This document shows, piece by piece, positions 1-5,938 of a stretch of 5,938 nucleotides of DNA (position 1 is the stretch's first letter; each line of letters starts with the position of its first letter). The position numbers were made by a program, and so were the translations under genes. This DNA is from Parafilimonas sp. GTDB taxonomy: Bacteria; Bacteroidota; Bacteroidia; Chitinophagales; Chitinophagaceae. The notes beneath the pieces are model-generated. The model saw nothing but the letters and a program-made list of their open reading frames with translations, made no database searches and was not told the origin of the DNA. Where the stretch lies: assembly GCA_025927795.1 (NCBI GenBank), contig JAICKT010000283.1, positions 1 to 5,938 on the forward strand. The letters are read 5' to 3'.

Positions 1-1
1 T

Positions 2-289
2 CATGCGCTTGTGTTGAAGGATATTAATGGAGATGCGCATCCGGATCTTATAACGGGCAAACGTTATCGTGCGCATAACGATGGCGACCCCGGAGCTTTT
101 GATGCTGCTGTTTTATATTGGTTTGAATTTATACACGGGAAAAATCCGCAATGGATTCCGCATTTGATTGATGATAATTCCGGTATTGGGTTAAGCTTTG
201 TTGTTGAAGATATAAATAATGATAAGCTCCCTGACATTATTATCTCTAACAAAAAAGGAGTTTTCCTTTTTGAACAAATAAGAAATTAA
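2..289 (+). CDS. FG-GAP/VCBS repeat protein, C-terminal fragment (5' end outside window)
   Basis: The reading frame is open from the left edge (first whole codon at position 2) to a TAA at 287-289, giving the last 95 residues of a longer protein. A GTG at 11 could be read as a start, but the frame continues upstream of it and begins inside a repeat, so the gene is truncated by the window. Two calcium-loop motifs of the FG-GAP/VCBS type are visible: D7-x-N9-x-D11-x3-D15 (DINGDAHPD) and D70-x-N72-x-D74-x3-D78 (DINNDKLPD). Each is followed by a hydrophobic strand, as in integrin-like beta-propeller blades. Such proteins are usually exported and bind ligands or carbohydrates at the cell surface; the exact role here is unknown. 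No C-terminal sorting domain is present, because the chain ends a few residues after the last strand (FLFEQIRN). The stop codon overlaps that of the convergent kinase gene. The family call is firm; the function is not. Confidence 0.85.
   Translation, partial: HALVLKDINGDAHPDLITGKRYRAHNDGDPGAFDAAVLYWFEFIHGKNPQWIPHLIDDNSGIGLSFVVEDINNDKLPDIIISNKKGVFLFEQIRN
252..271. terminator. Candidate bidirectional hairpin terminator at convergent gene ends
   Basis: A perfect 8-bp inverted repeat, AAAAAGGA (252-259) and TCCTTTTT (264-271), encloses a 4-base loop. Read on the minus strand it lies 15 bases past the kinase stop codon and ends in a run of six T (complement of 251-256), the layout of a short intrinsic terminator. 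Only two of the eight pairs are G:C, so the stem is weak. It lies inside the coding sequence of the FG-GAP protein, so it can serve the kinase but would act before the FG-GAP stop on the plus strand. Confidence 0.4.
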
Positions 290-2517
290 TTAACAGGAAG
301 AAGTATTGTAAATGCAGTGCCTTCACCTTCTTGTGTTTCAACTGTTATTTCGCCGCCGAGCCCTTTAGTAATTATATCATAGCTGAGTGATAACCCCAAT
401 CCTGTACCCTGACCCGTTGGCTTTGTAGTAAAGAAAGGCTGAAATATTTTATCTACTACTTTTTGAGGAATGCCATTCCCATTATCACTAATATATATTT
501 TTACTGCGTCGCCAATTTTTTTTGTGGTTAATGAAATAGCAGGCTTATATCCTTCATCATTCAATTTTGTTTTTTCATTAACTGCATAAAATGCGTTATT
601 AAAAATGTTTAGCAAAACGCGACCAATATCTTGCTGAATAATATTTATGTTTCCAATACTGCTATCAAAATCAGTTTTTAATATAACACTAATCGAGTTT
701 TCTTTTGCCTTAAAATTATGATAACTTAAACGCAGGTATGCATGCGATAAAGCATTAATATTTGTTGATTCTTTTTTGCCCGAACTTATTTTTGAATGCT
801 GCAACATGCCTTTTACAATTGCATCTGCACGTTTGCCGTGGTAAAGAATTTTTTCAAGGTTTTGTCCAATATCTTTTAATAATTCATTTTCGAGTTCATC
901 ATCTCTCTCATTTTTCGTTTTTGATCTTTCGGCTTTTAGTTCATCTATCATTTCAACATTTACTTCAGAAAAGTTTTTTACGAAGTTTAATGGGTTTTGT
1001 ATTTCGTGCGCAATGCCAGCAGTAAGCTCGCCAAGCGAAGCCATTTTTTCTGATTGTATCAATTGGGCTTGTGTTACCTTAAGCTTGTTCAATGTTTTTT
1101 CAGTTTCTTCTTTTTGCCGTTTTAATAATAAGTTAGCTTTTTGTTTGTTTTTAAATCCTATAAATGCAACTACTGCAAGTGCCAGCATTAATGCCGAAGC
1201 AATTGTTAACGCAACCTGTTTTGTTTTTTGTATAGCATCTTTTGATTTCTGTTCGGCTTGCTGCAATTGTTGTTTTTTTTCAAACTCATAAGTCATGATG
1301 AGTTCTGTTGACTTTTGCAAATTATTTTTGCTTCCCACCGAATCGCTAATCAAGGCAGATTTTTTAAACGCCTCCAGCGCTTTAGAATAGTTGCCAGTTT
1401 GTTCATAGCACTCAGATAATTCTTTATACCGCTCACCATAATCTGGTGTGTATATATCTCCGCTCTGGTTAGATGCTAAACCTTTTTCATAAAATGGTAT
1501 TGCTTCTTTCCATTTTTTTTGCTGATACAATATTGAGCCTCTGTCACTGTAGGTCTGGTAAATATTTAATGGCTGACCTGAAGAATCTGCCATTGCAATG
1601 GCTTTATCAGATAATGTAAAAGCAGAATCCTGCCTGCCCGTATTAGCCAATGCAATTGCAGCCCTCGAAAGGCTGGAAGCTTGTATTCCATTGTCGCCTG
1701 TTTGTTCACCAAGCACAACAGCCTTCATCGCAAATTCATATGCAAGCGTCCATTTCTTTAAATCTATATACATAGATGCGAGATTGGAATAAGCATATAG
1801 CTCAACATTTTTGAGGTCATTCTTTTTCCCAAGTGCAGCCGCACCAAGATAATTTTTTTCGGCGCGAACAGAATCGTTTAAAATAGCATAAATAATTCCC
1901 ATATTTACATAAGCATAAGCCTCGTCTATCTCATCTTTTTTGGCATCCGCAAGTTTTAATGTTTTTTGCAGATATGATAATGCCATGGGATAATTAGATT
2001 CTTGCTGATAAGAGATTCCAATATTAATATAGTCTGCAAGCAGAGATGATGTATCTCTTGTACGATCATCTATTTCAATTGCTTTTTCATAAAAATTAAT
2101 AGCAGTATCATGCATGTTCTGTTCGCTGTAAAAAAAACCGTACGTTCCATATAAGTCTGCAAAGTCTGATGAATCTTCTGATGGTTTTATAAAATGTTCT
2201 AAATAGCTTAATTGTTCTTTGGCGGCTTTAAAATTTCCTTTAAAAATAAAATTACTTGCGAGTTCTCTTCTTACGTGCACTTCGCCTTCGTAATAATTAA
2301 TTTTCCTGGCTTCTTTCAATGTTTGCAAACCCAAGGCTATGGCAGTATCGAGATTTGTGTTTGCAACGATGTCTATTTTTTTTACCTCCAGGTTAATTTT
2401 TGCAGTATCAGAAGTTGCCTTGCTGATAAGTTTATTTAAACTATCAATTTTTTCGTTTTGACCAAATACAAATGAAGCTGTTAAGATCATTAATACAGAA
2501 AATATTGCAGTTTTCAT
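286..2517 (-). CDS. Sensor histidine kinase with periplasmic TPR sensor domain
   Basis: Membrane sensor kinase that should autophosphorylate on histidine and pass the phosphate to a response regulator. From the chosen start (743 residues): signal peptide at 1-19 (MKTAIFSVLMILTASFVFG), about seven TPR-like helix pairs at 119-393, a charged coiled coil at about 409-433, one transmembrane helix at 435-455, a second coiled coil at 456-491, the phosphoacceptor H504 in GIAHEIQNP, then a HATPase domain. ATP-site boxes are all visible: N box (LLNIFNNA, 635-642), G1 (DNGNGIP, from 678), F box (FQPFFTTKP, from 692) and G2 (GQGTGLGLS, 702-710). No receiver domain follows; the chain ends after the last strand (LLPVN). 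The frame extends upstream to an ATG at 2583, but this adds 22 residues before a good signal peptide, so ATG 2517 (or 2526) is preferred. This architecture is common in Chitinophagaceae. No response regulator is adjacent, so the target is unknown. Confidence 0.94.
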   Translation of the reverse strand: MKTAIFSVLMILTASFVFGQNEKIDSLNKLISKATSDTAKINLEVKKIDIVANTNLDTAIALGLQTLKEARKINYYEGEVHVRRELASNFIFKGNFKAAKEQLSYLEHFIKPSEDSSDFADLYGTYGFFYSEQNMHDTAINFYEKAIEIDDRTRDTSSLLADYINIGISYQQESNYPMALSYLQKTLKLADAKKDEIDEAYAYVNMGIIYAILNDSVRAEKNYLGAAALGKKNDLKNVELYAYSNLASMYIDLKKWTLAYEFAMKAVVLGEQTGDNGIQASSLSRAAIALANTGRQDSAFTLSDKAIAMADSSGQPLNIYQTYSDRGSILYQQKKWKEAIPFYEKGLASNQSGDIYTPDYGERYKELSECYEQTGNYSKALEAFKKSALISDSVGSKNNLQKSTELIMTYEFEKKQQLQQAEQKSKDAIQKTKQVALTIASALMLALAVVAFIGFKNKQKANLLLKRQKEETEKTLNKLKVTQAQLIQSEKMASLGELTAGIAHEIQNPLNFVKNFSEVNVEMIDELKAERSKTKNERDDELENELLKDIGQNLEKILYHGKRADAIVKGMLQHSKISSGKKESTNINALSHAYLRLSYHNFKAKENSISVILKTDFDSSIGNINIIQQDIGRVLLNIFNNAFYAVNEKTKLNDEGYKPAISLTTKKIGDAVKIYISDNGNGIPQKVVDKIFQPFFTTKPTGQGTGLGLSLSYDIITKGLGGEITVETQEGEGTAFTILLPVN

Positions 2518-2913
2518 TTTGAGCATTACGGGATAAAAGTTGTAAGCATATTTGTTTTGGAATAGCAAAGTACAAATAACCATTTAAATTAAATCATTAC
2601 AGCAATATTCAGGCAATTGCAACCCGGGATTTTATATAGGTGAAAAACAAATAGCTACAAATGAAAACGAATTTAGAGTTAGATATTGATGTTTAAACGG
2701 GCTAAATATTTCGGCTAATGTATAAACAATAGCGATGAAAAAACTATCGCATGATCAGTGAAGCATGCATTAGTATATTAAAAAGAATATAATAATTATT
2801 ATAAAGTTTCATTTATTATGCAAAAAATAAAAGATGATTTATTAAAGTGATCAAAATTTAAATCAGAAGAACTATAAACCACATGGTTGACTCTTTTATC
2901 ACCCAAATTGTAT
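2518..2913. other. Intergenic region, no gene recognised
   Basis: About 400 bp of AT-rich sequence between the DUF6496 stop and the kinase start. I see no ORF with protein-family features, no tRNA and no repeat array. It contains a few small structures: a 5-bp stem GCGAT/ATCGC (2732-2736 with 2746-2750), a 16-bp AT-only palindrome (2788-2803), two TGATCA sites (2752-2757 and 2848-2853), and a 7-bp inverted repeat near 2835-2865 listed separately. The kinase promoter should be here. The only promoter-like element is TACTTTG at 2566-2572 (minus strand), one base short of the TAnnTTTG spacing and with no -33 partner. If real, it would start transcription downstream of ATG 2583 and support the shorter kinase start. 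Confidence 0.6.
2835..2865 (-). terminator. Weak candidate terminator downstream of the DUF6496 gene
   Basis: Inverted repeat TGATTTA (2835-2841) and TAAATCA (2859-2865) with a 17-base loop, about 50 bases past the stop codon of the basic-protein gene. On the minus strand it is followed by a T-rich stretch (complement of about 2822-2833). The stem has only one G:C pair and the loop is long, so this could be chance in AT-rich DNA. Confidence 0.22.
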
Positions 2914-3360
2914 TCACTTATTTTTATTTTTTTCACGGGTTTTCGCAGCTTTTTTTGCAGCCTTCGAACGGTCTGAAGCAGTGCGCTGCTTAGATGCAGA
3001 TTTTGCCTGTTTAGAAAGCGCTTTATGCGAAACTGTATTAGTTGGTTCTTTCTTTAAATCTTTTATTCTTGCTCTTGATCTTTTTTGCGAAACTGGCTTA
3101 TGCGATTTTGCTTTTTCTTCATCCTGCTTTGCTTTCTTCTTTAATGCGGCACCGCCTTTTTTTGGCGTCGGAACTTTTACACCTGCACGGCGTGCTTCAG
3201 ATAACCCTATTGCTATTGCCTGCTTTGCAGACCGCACACCATGTTTACCCTTTTTTACTTTTTCAATTTCATCGTGTACAAATTCGCCAGCCTGTGTACT
3301 GCCCGACTTACCTTCTTCTTTATCTTTCTTTGCTTTTTCAATTGTGCTTTTATCTGGCAT
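2914..3360 (-). CDS. DUF6496 domain-containing basic protein (histone H1-like tail)
   Basis: Small, strongly basic protein of 148 residues. The N-terminal part matches what I know of the DUF6496 family: a lysine-rich lead, then the conserved block STQAGEFVHDEIEKVKKGKH (21-40) followed by GVRSAKQAIAIGLSEARRAG (41-60) and VKVP. The remaining 82 residues (67-148) are low complexity, with 24 Lys and 6 Arg plus many Ala and Ser, resembling histone H1 or bacterial nucleoid-protein tails. It has no signal peptide or membrane segment, so it is presumably cytoplasmic. Binding to DNA or another polyanion is an inference from composition; no enzymatic motif is visible. The ATG at 3358-3360 is the natural start because the family begins with a short MPxKxT-type sequence; it has no Shine-Dalgarno site. 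It starts 40 bp after the stop of the lipase maturation factor gene on the same strand, so co-transcription is plausible. Confidence 0.85.
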   Translation of the reverse strand: MPDKSTIEKAKKDKEEGKSGSTQAGEFVHDEIEKVKKGKHGVRSAKQAIAIGLSEARRAGVKVPTPKKGGAALKKKAKQDEEKAKSHKPVSQKRSRARIKDLKKEPTNTVSHKALSKQAKSASKQRTASDRSKAAKKAAKTREKNKNK

Positions 3361-3400
3361 AAAAAAGTTTTATAAATATGTTCCAACTTATATGCCATTA

Positions 3401-4933
3401 TTATTGCACCCATCCATAAGTTTTAAGCACTTCAATTAAGCGCTCATCATTCACAGACATAGCAGGAATCCAATCACTAATTTTTTCGCGCGTCCACCAA
3501 AGCCCTTTTGCATTGCCTGGTTTAGCAAATGCATAACGATATAACACTGCTCGTATATATCGTGGCGGTTTACCGGGAAAAGGATTGCGGGCAAATAAAC
3601 TAACAGCACCTGGATCATTATGAAGAAGTTTCCATTCAAGATTAAATGTCCATGGATATTCATCCGGGCTTGCCATAGAAGCAAACCACATTTGCCAATC
3701 CAAACGCAATTGATAAGGTGCTATTTGCGGCGGCATTTTATCAAGTGCAACCGGCAAACCTCTGTAGATATAAGGTTTCCAGTTGGCATTATCACTTGAA
3801 TCGTTATCTGATGTTCCTTCAAATATCACATTCAAACGTTGTTCTCCAACAGTGCCAAAAGCACCATAAGTATTTACAAGATCAAGCGGATCGAATGATG
3901 TATTCATGATCTGATTTGAAGACAACATATTAACTACCGGGGCAATACTTAAAAACAGAACAACAACCGTAATAACCCATGCAGTTGTTTGCATTGGTTT
4001 TGATGGCTCTGCATTAGTTGCAGCAATTTCTGCTTTGCGAACGAGCCTGCGTGGAAGAAGCTTACTCAAAAAACCATCATCAAAACAAGCCAACGCAGGT
4101 ATAATTGTTAGCCAGTTTAAAAATGAAAGATTACCGCTAAGAATAATATTGATCTGAAATAATACAATTATTACTCCTGCAATATGACGTGCAATTCTCG
4201 GCCAAAAAACAAACCACGGCGCCGCAAGCTCTGCAAGAAAATTAAACCAAACACCCATCTTTAAAATTGCACGCGGCAAAAAATGAAACCAACGGCTTAA
4301 CGGACCAGGAATGGGTTGTGTTTCGAAATGATAATAAAGCGCCGTGCCATTAAGCCATGTCACATCCCAGCGCAGTTTAATTAATCCTGATCCTATCATA
4401 ATACGAAATATCAGCCAGCGAAATAAAATGATGATTTGTATTGGTGGTGCATGCTTTGAGAACGGGCGCATATTAATAAGAGGGCAAAGAAAGATAGCGA
4501 GAAACCCTGTTTCTAAAAGCTGTATCTCCCATCCGTAACCATACCAATCCTGACCAATATGAACAAACGACATATACAGAAACCAGAGCACACCAAGCAA
4601 CAATGCATTTGCATAACCTGCCGCAACAACGCATGAAAGCAAAAAACCAATCCATGCAACAGTTAAAAGTGCTGCATCAGAATGTACAAACCAAAAGATA
4701 GATGGTAGTCGTATAAAGCCCTCTGTTGGCCCGATTGCATCGCTTATTTGTTTTAGAAAGAGTCCAACAGGAAGTAATCCATCAGACCCGATTAAAGGAA
4801 CAATTTCATTGATGGCAACAAGAAAAGCAACGGCATAAATTACGCCTAATAATCGCAGAATAATATAGCGCGTAAGCCAGTAAGTTTTAGGAAAGGCTTT
4901 TGTTTGAGCAAGTCTTCCGAATAGACTTTCCAT
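3401..4933 (-). CDS. Lipase maturation factor family membrane protein
   Basis: Polytopic membrane protein of 510 residues in the lipase maturation factor (LMF) family. Vertebrate LMF1 helps fold dimeric lipases in the ER; the role of bacterial homologues is not established. I see eight or nine hydrophobic helices, roughly 23-41, 87-104, 108-124, 138-153, 165-182, 224-244, 250-266, 270-284 and 317-337. A soluble C-terminal domain of about 165 residues follows, carrying family signatures: LVNTYGAFGTVGEQR (352-366), FEGTSD (371-376), LDWQMWFAS (411-419), ARNPFPGKPPRYIRAVLYRY (448-467), and a WW pair at 479-480. N-terminal family features are also present (YWLTRYIILRLLG and SDGLLP). Length is close to that of stand-alone bacterial members; there is no fused DCC thiol-oxidoreductase domain. 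No lipase gene is visible nearby, so the substrate is unknown. A weak promoter-like sequence lies just upstream. Confidence 0.93.
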   Translation of the reverse strand: MESLFGRLAQTKAFPKTYWLTRYIILRLLGVIYAVAFLVAINEIVPLIGSDGLLPVGLFLKQISDAIGPTEGFIRLPSIFWFVHSDAALLTVAWIGFLLSCVVAAGYANALLLGVLWFLYMSFVHIGQDWYGYGWEIQLLETGFLAIFLCPLINMRPFSKHAPPIQIIILFRWLIFRIMIGSGLIKLRWDVTWLNGTALYYHFETQPIPGPLSRWFHFLPRAILKMGVWFNFLAELAAPWFVFWPRIARHIAGVIIVLFQINIILSGNLSFLNWLTIIPALACFDDGFLSKLLPRRLVRKAEIAATNAEPSKPMQTTAWVITVVVLFLSIAPVVNMLSSNQIMNTSFDPLDLVNTYGAFGTVGEQRLNVIFEGTSDNDSSDNANWKPYIYRGLPVALDKMPPQIAPYQLRLDWQMWFASMASPDEYPWTFNLEWKLLHNDPGAVSLFARNPFPGKPPRYIRAVLYRYAFAKPGNAKGLWWTREKISDWIPAMSVNDERLIEVLKTYGWVQ

Positions 4934-4964
4934 TTGTTTTTTGCGTCAATTAATGTGCCTTATT

Positions 4965-4994
4965 AAAATATAACTAATGTAATCAACAATGCAG
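4965..4994 (-). promoter_or_regulatory. Weak Bacteroidota-type promoter candidate before the LMF gene
   Basis: On the minus strand, CTG (complement of 4992-4994), 19 bases, then TATATTTT (complement of 4965-4972). This is one mismatch from the -7 consensus TAnnTTTG and one from a -33 TTG, with correct spacing. Transcription would start about 25 bases before the LMF start codon. The same CTG-N19 arrangement occurs before the next gene upstream. Confidence 0.25.
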
Positions 4995-5032
4995 CAGCAT
5001 TAATAAAAACTGATACTAAAAAACAATGCGTT

Positions 5033-5665
5033 TCAATCGTCTCCCTTTAATTTTTCTGAAACATTTATTAATGTGCGAAACATAGTCGGATCGTAACCTA
5101 CAAGAAATGCAAGCATACTTACTATACCTGCGGCTTGTGTATATGTTTGGGCTGTTGGCGCAGAAAGTGCATTTGAGCTGGTAACAAAAACGCCTGCGAG
5201 AAAAGCAAAAAATACAAGTATGCCACGCAGCATTGAGCTAAAAGGATTTTCGCTCATGTATATGCGTGAGTTTGATCTATTGTGATTAGGCTGTTCATCC
5301 AAACCTAAAACTTTTTGTGCTTTTGTAATTACAAGTAAACTTGCACAACCGCCGGTAAATGCAGATACAAGACAGAGAATAGCAATATTAGAAGGTGTGA
5401 ATGTAAGCATTGTCATGATAAATTTAAACCAGGTAAAATCAGTAGTAAGTGTATTCCTGTATTGCGAAGAATCAATCAGCATACCGGCGCTGAAAAGAAC
5501 AATCCATGTAATCACACCGCAACTGCCAAGCAGGGCAATAATTAAATGATTATTGTGATGTGCCTTTTTTTTAGCAGCGAATGTCACCTTCTGTTTATTT
5601 TCAATTGCATCCGGTTCTGCCTTACCTGAAGGCACCACGGTAACTTTTAGTTCAGAGTCTTGCAT
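5033..5665 (-). CDS. Hypothetical four-helix membrane protein
   Basis: I do not recognise this 210-residue protein. It opens with about 40 polar residues ending in a basic, His/Asn-rich stretch (AAKKKAHHNNH, 30-40) and has no signal peptide. Four hydrophobic segments follow: about 41-63, 88-114 (containing TGGCASLL, 104-111), 145-165, and 174-190. Between segments 2 and 3 is a polar loop of about 30 residues (KAQKVLGLDEQPNHNRSNS). The chain ends with a short, probably cytoplasmic tail, GYDPTMFRTLINVSEKLKGDD, broken after 20 residues as GYDPTMFRTLINVSEKLKGD plus D. No catalytic, transporter or binding motif is evident. The gene looks real: it has a well-separated helix pattern, fits cleanly between its neighbours, and is preceded by a leader with a candidate promoter. 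ATG 5663-5665 is the first in-frame start after that leader and has no Shine-Dalgarno site. It stands 99 bp upstream of the LMF gene on the same strand, which suggests but does not prove a shared membrane-related role. Confidence 0.8.
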   Translation of the reverse strand: MQDSELKVTVVPSGKAEPDAIENKQKVTFAAKKKAHHNNHLIIALLGSCGVITWIVLFSAGMLIDSSQYRNTLTTDFTWFKFIMTMLTFTPSNIAILCLVSAFTGGCASLLVITKAQKVLGLDEQPNHNRSNSRIYMSENPFSSMLRGILVFFAFLAGVFVTSSNALSAPTAQTYTQAAGIVSMLAFLVGYDPTMFRTLINVSEKLKGDD

Positions 5666-5674
5666 AATATTATT

Positions 5675-5787
5675 ATTTGCAGCCTGTGACTTTAGTCTTT
5701 ATCGTATTTACTGCTTATTTAGTAACAGCAATCAAGTGAGTATGGTCTTTAGTTTTGCTTTATTCGATCATCATTTCACAGGCAAAT
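5675..5787 (-). promoter_or_regulatory. Long-range inverted repeat in the leader of the hypothetical membrane protein gene
   Basis: Arms ATTTG-CAG-CCTGTGA (5675-5689) and TCACAGGCAAAT (5776-5787) are complementary over 12 bp, interrupted by a 3-base bulge in the first arm. About 86 bases lie between them, containing a smaller hairpin TTACT/AGTAA (5708-5712 with 5721-5725). In the predicted transcript one arm lies at the extreme 5' end and the other ends nine bases before the start codon, where a ribosome would bind. A regulatory leader fold is an inference; it matches no riboswitch class I recognise. Confidence 0.35.
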
Positions 5788-5794
5788 GTTATCT

Positions 5795-5824
5795 CAAATA
5801 TATGTAAGATATTATAGGTTGCAG
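5795..5824 (-). promoter_or_regulatory. Bacteroidota-type promoter candidate for the hypothetical membrane protein gene
   Basis: On the minus strand, CTG (complement of 5822-5824), 19 bases, then TATATTTG (complement of 5795-5802). TATATTTG is an exact match to the Bacteroidota primary sigma -7 consensus TAnnTTTG, and the spacing to a -33 TTG-like element (CTG, one mismatch) is right. It would give a leader of about 125 bases before the ATG at 5665. Confidence 0.45.
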
Positions 5825-5853
5825 GCTTTTATTGTAAAGTAATATTACGCTTA

Positions 5854-5938
5854 TTATTTTGATGGTTTTAAAAATCCTTCCACATTCAACCAATCGCCAA
5901 AACGATCAATCCATGTATCGGTTGGAATATTTTGAACA
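5854..5938 (-). CDS. C-terminal end of an unidentified protein (5' end outside window)
   Basis: The minus-strand frame is open from the right edge to a TAA at 5854-5856, giving 27 residues that read VQNIPTDTWIDRFGDWLNVE followed by GFLKPSK. The amphipathic, aromatic-rich WIDRFGDWL segment looks like a genuine C-terminal helix rather than random translation, and it ends cleanly just before the promoter-bearing leader of the next gene. Too little is present to name a family. A chance open frame of this length is possible, but the amino-acid composition argues against it. Confidence 0.6.
   Translation of the reverse strand, partial: VQNIPTDTWIDRFGDWLNVEGFLKPSK

Noticed and set aside
762..1291. 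Plus-strand ORFs opposite the kinase domain (762-1025 and 1013-1291)
   Set aside because: Shadows of the conserved kinase gene, low-complexity and without family resemblance.
2566..2572. TACTTTG promoter-like element before the kinase
   Set aside because: One base short of TAnnTTTG spacing and no TTG-like element at the right distance; mentioned only as support for the start choice.
2788..2803. Perfect 16-bp palindrome made only of A and T
   Set aside because: Such palindromes arise easily in AT-rich intergenic DNA, and it has no clear relation to a promoter.
2981..3439. A 152-codon plus-strand ORF opposite the DUF6496 gene, and a 106-codon ORF at 3042-3362
   Set aside because: They are antisense readings of a lysine/alanine-rich gene, giving Phe/Leu/Cys-rich translations without domain features; the minus-strand protein has a recognisable family block.
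4988..5001. Inverted repeat AATGC/GCATT with a 4-base loop between the membrane protein and LMF genes
   Set aside because: The 5-bp stem is not followed by a T run on either strand and overlaps the weak promoter candidate; insufficient for a terminator or operator.
1..5938. Possibility of a defence island, mobile element or biosynthetic cluster
   Set aside because: No transposase, integrase, nuclease, toxin-antitoxin, CRISPR or biosynthetic enzyme is encoded, and no terminal repeats were seen.

Overview
The window looks like chromosomal DNA from a member of the Bacteroidota, most likely a Chitinophagaceae-type soil or freshwater organism. This is inferred from four things: the AT-rich base composition, start codons without Shine-Dalgarno sequences, candidate promoters of the Bacteroidota TAnnTTTG type, and the protein families present. 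Those families are a TPR-sensor histidine kinase, a DUF6496 basic protein, a bacterial lipase maturation factor homologue and an FG-GAP/VCBS repeat protein. There are no rRNA or tRNA genes, insertion sequences, CRISPR arrays or phage genes.

Layout, left to right. Positions 2-289 (+) hold the C-terminal end of an FG-GAP/VCBS beta-propeller protein. Its stop codon overlaps by 4 bp the stop codon of a convergent gene at 286-2517 (-), which encodes a hybrid-less sensor histidine kinase with a periplasmic TPR sensor. A gap of about 400 bp (2518-2913) has no recognisable gene, only AT-rich hairpins. Next come three minus-strand genes: a DUF6496 histone H1-like basic protein (2914-3360), a lipase maturation factor family membrane protein (3401-4933) and an unrecognised four-helix membrane protein (5033-5665). 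A 188-bp leader region (5666-5853) then carries a well-formed candidate promoter and a long-range inverted repeat. At the right edge is the last 27 codons of another minus-strand gene (5854-5938).

All genes except the FG-GAP fragment are transcribed right to left. The lipase maturation factor and DUF6496 genes are 40 bp apart and may be co-transcribed. The membrane protein is 99 bp upstream of them, with a weak promoter-like sequence between. The kinase is probably a separate transcription unit, and no partner response regulator is in view. Nothing shows that these genes form one pathway.

I found no convincing undescribed multi-gene system. The items most worth checking are the leader inverted repeat in front of the unknown membrane protein, that protein itself, and the terminator-like hairpin embedded in the FG-GAP coding sequence at the convergent gene junction.
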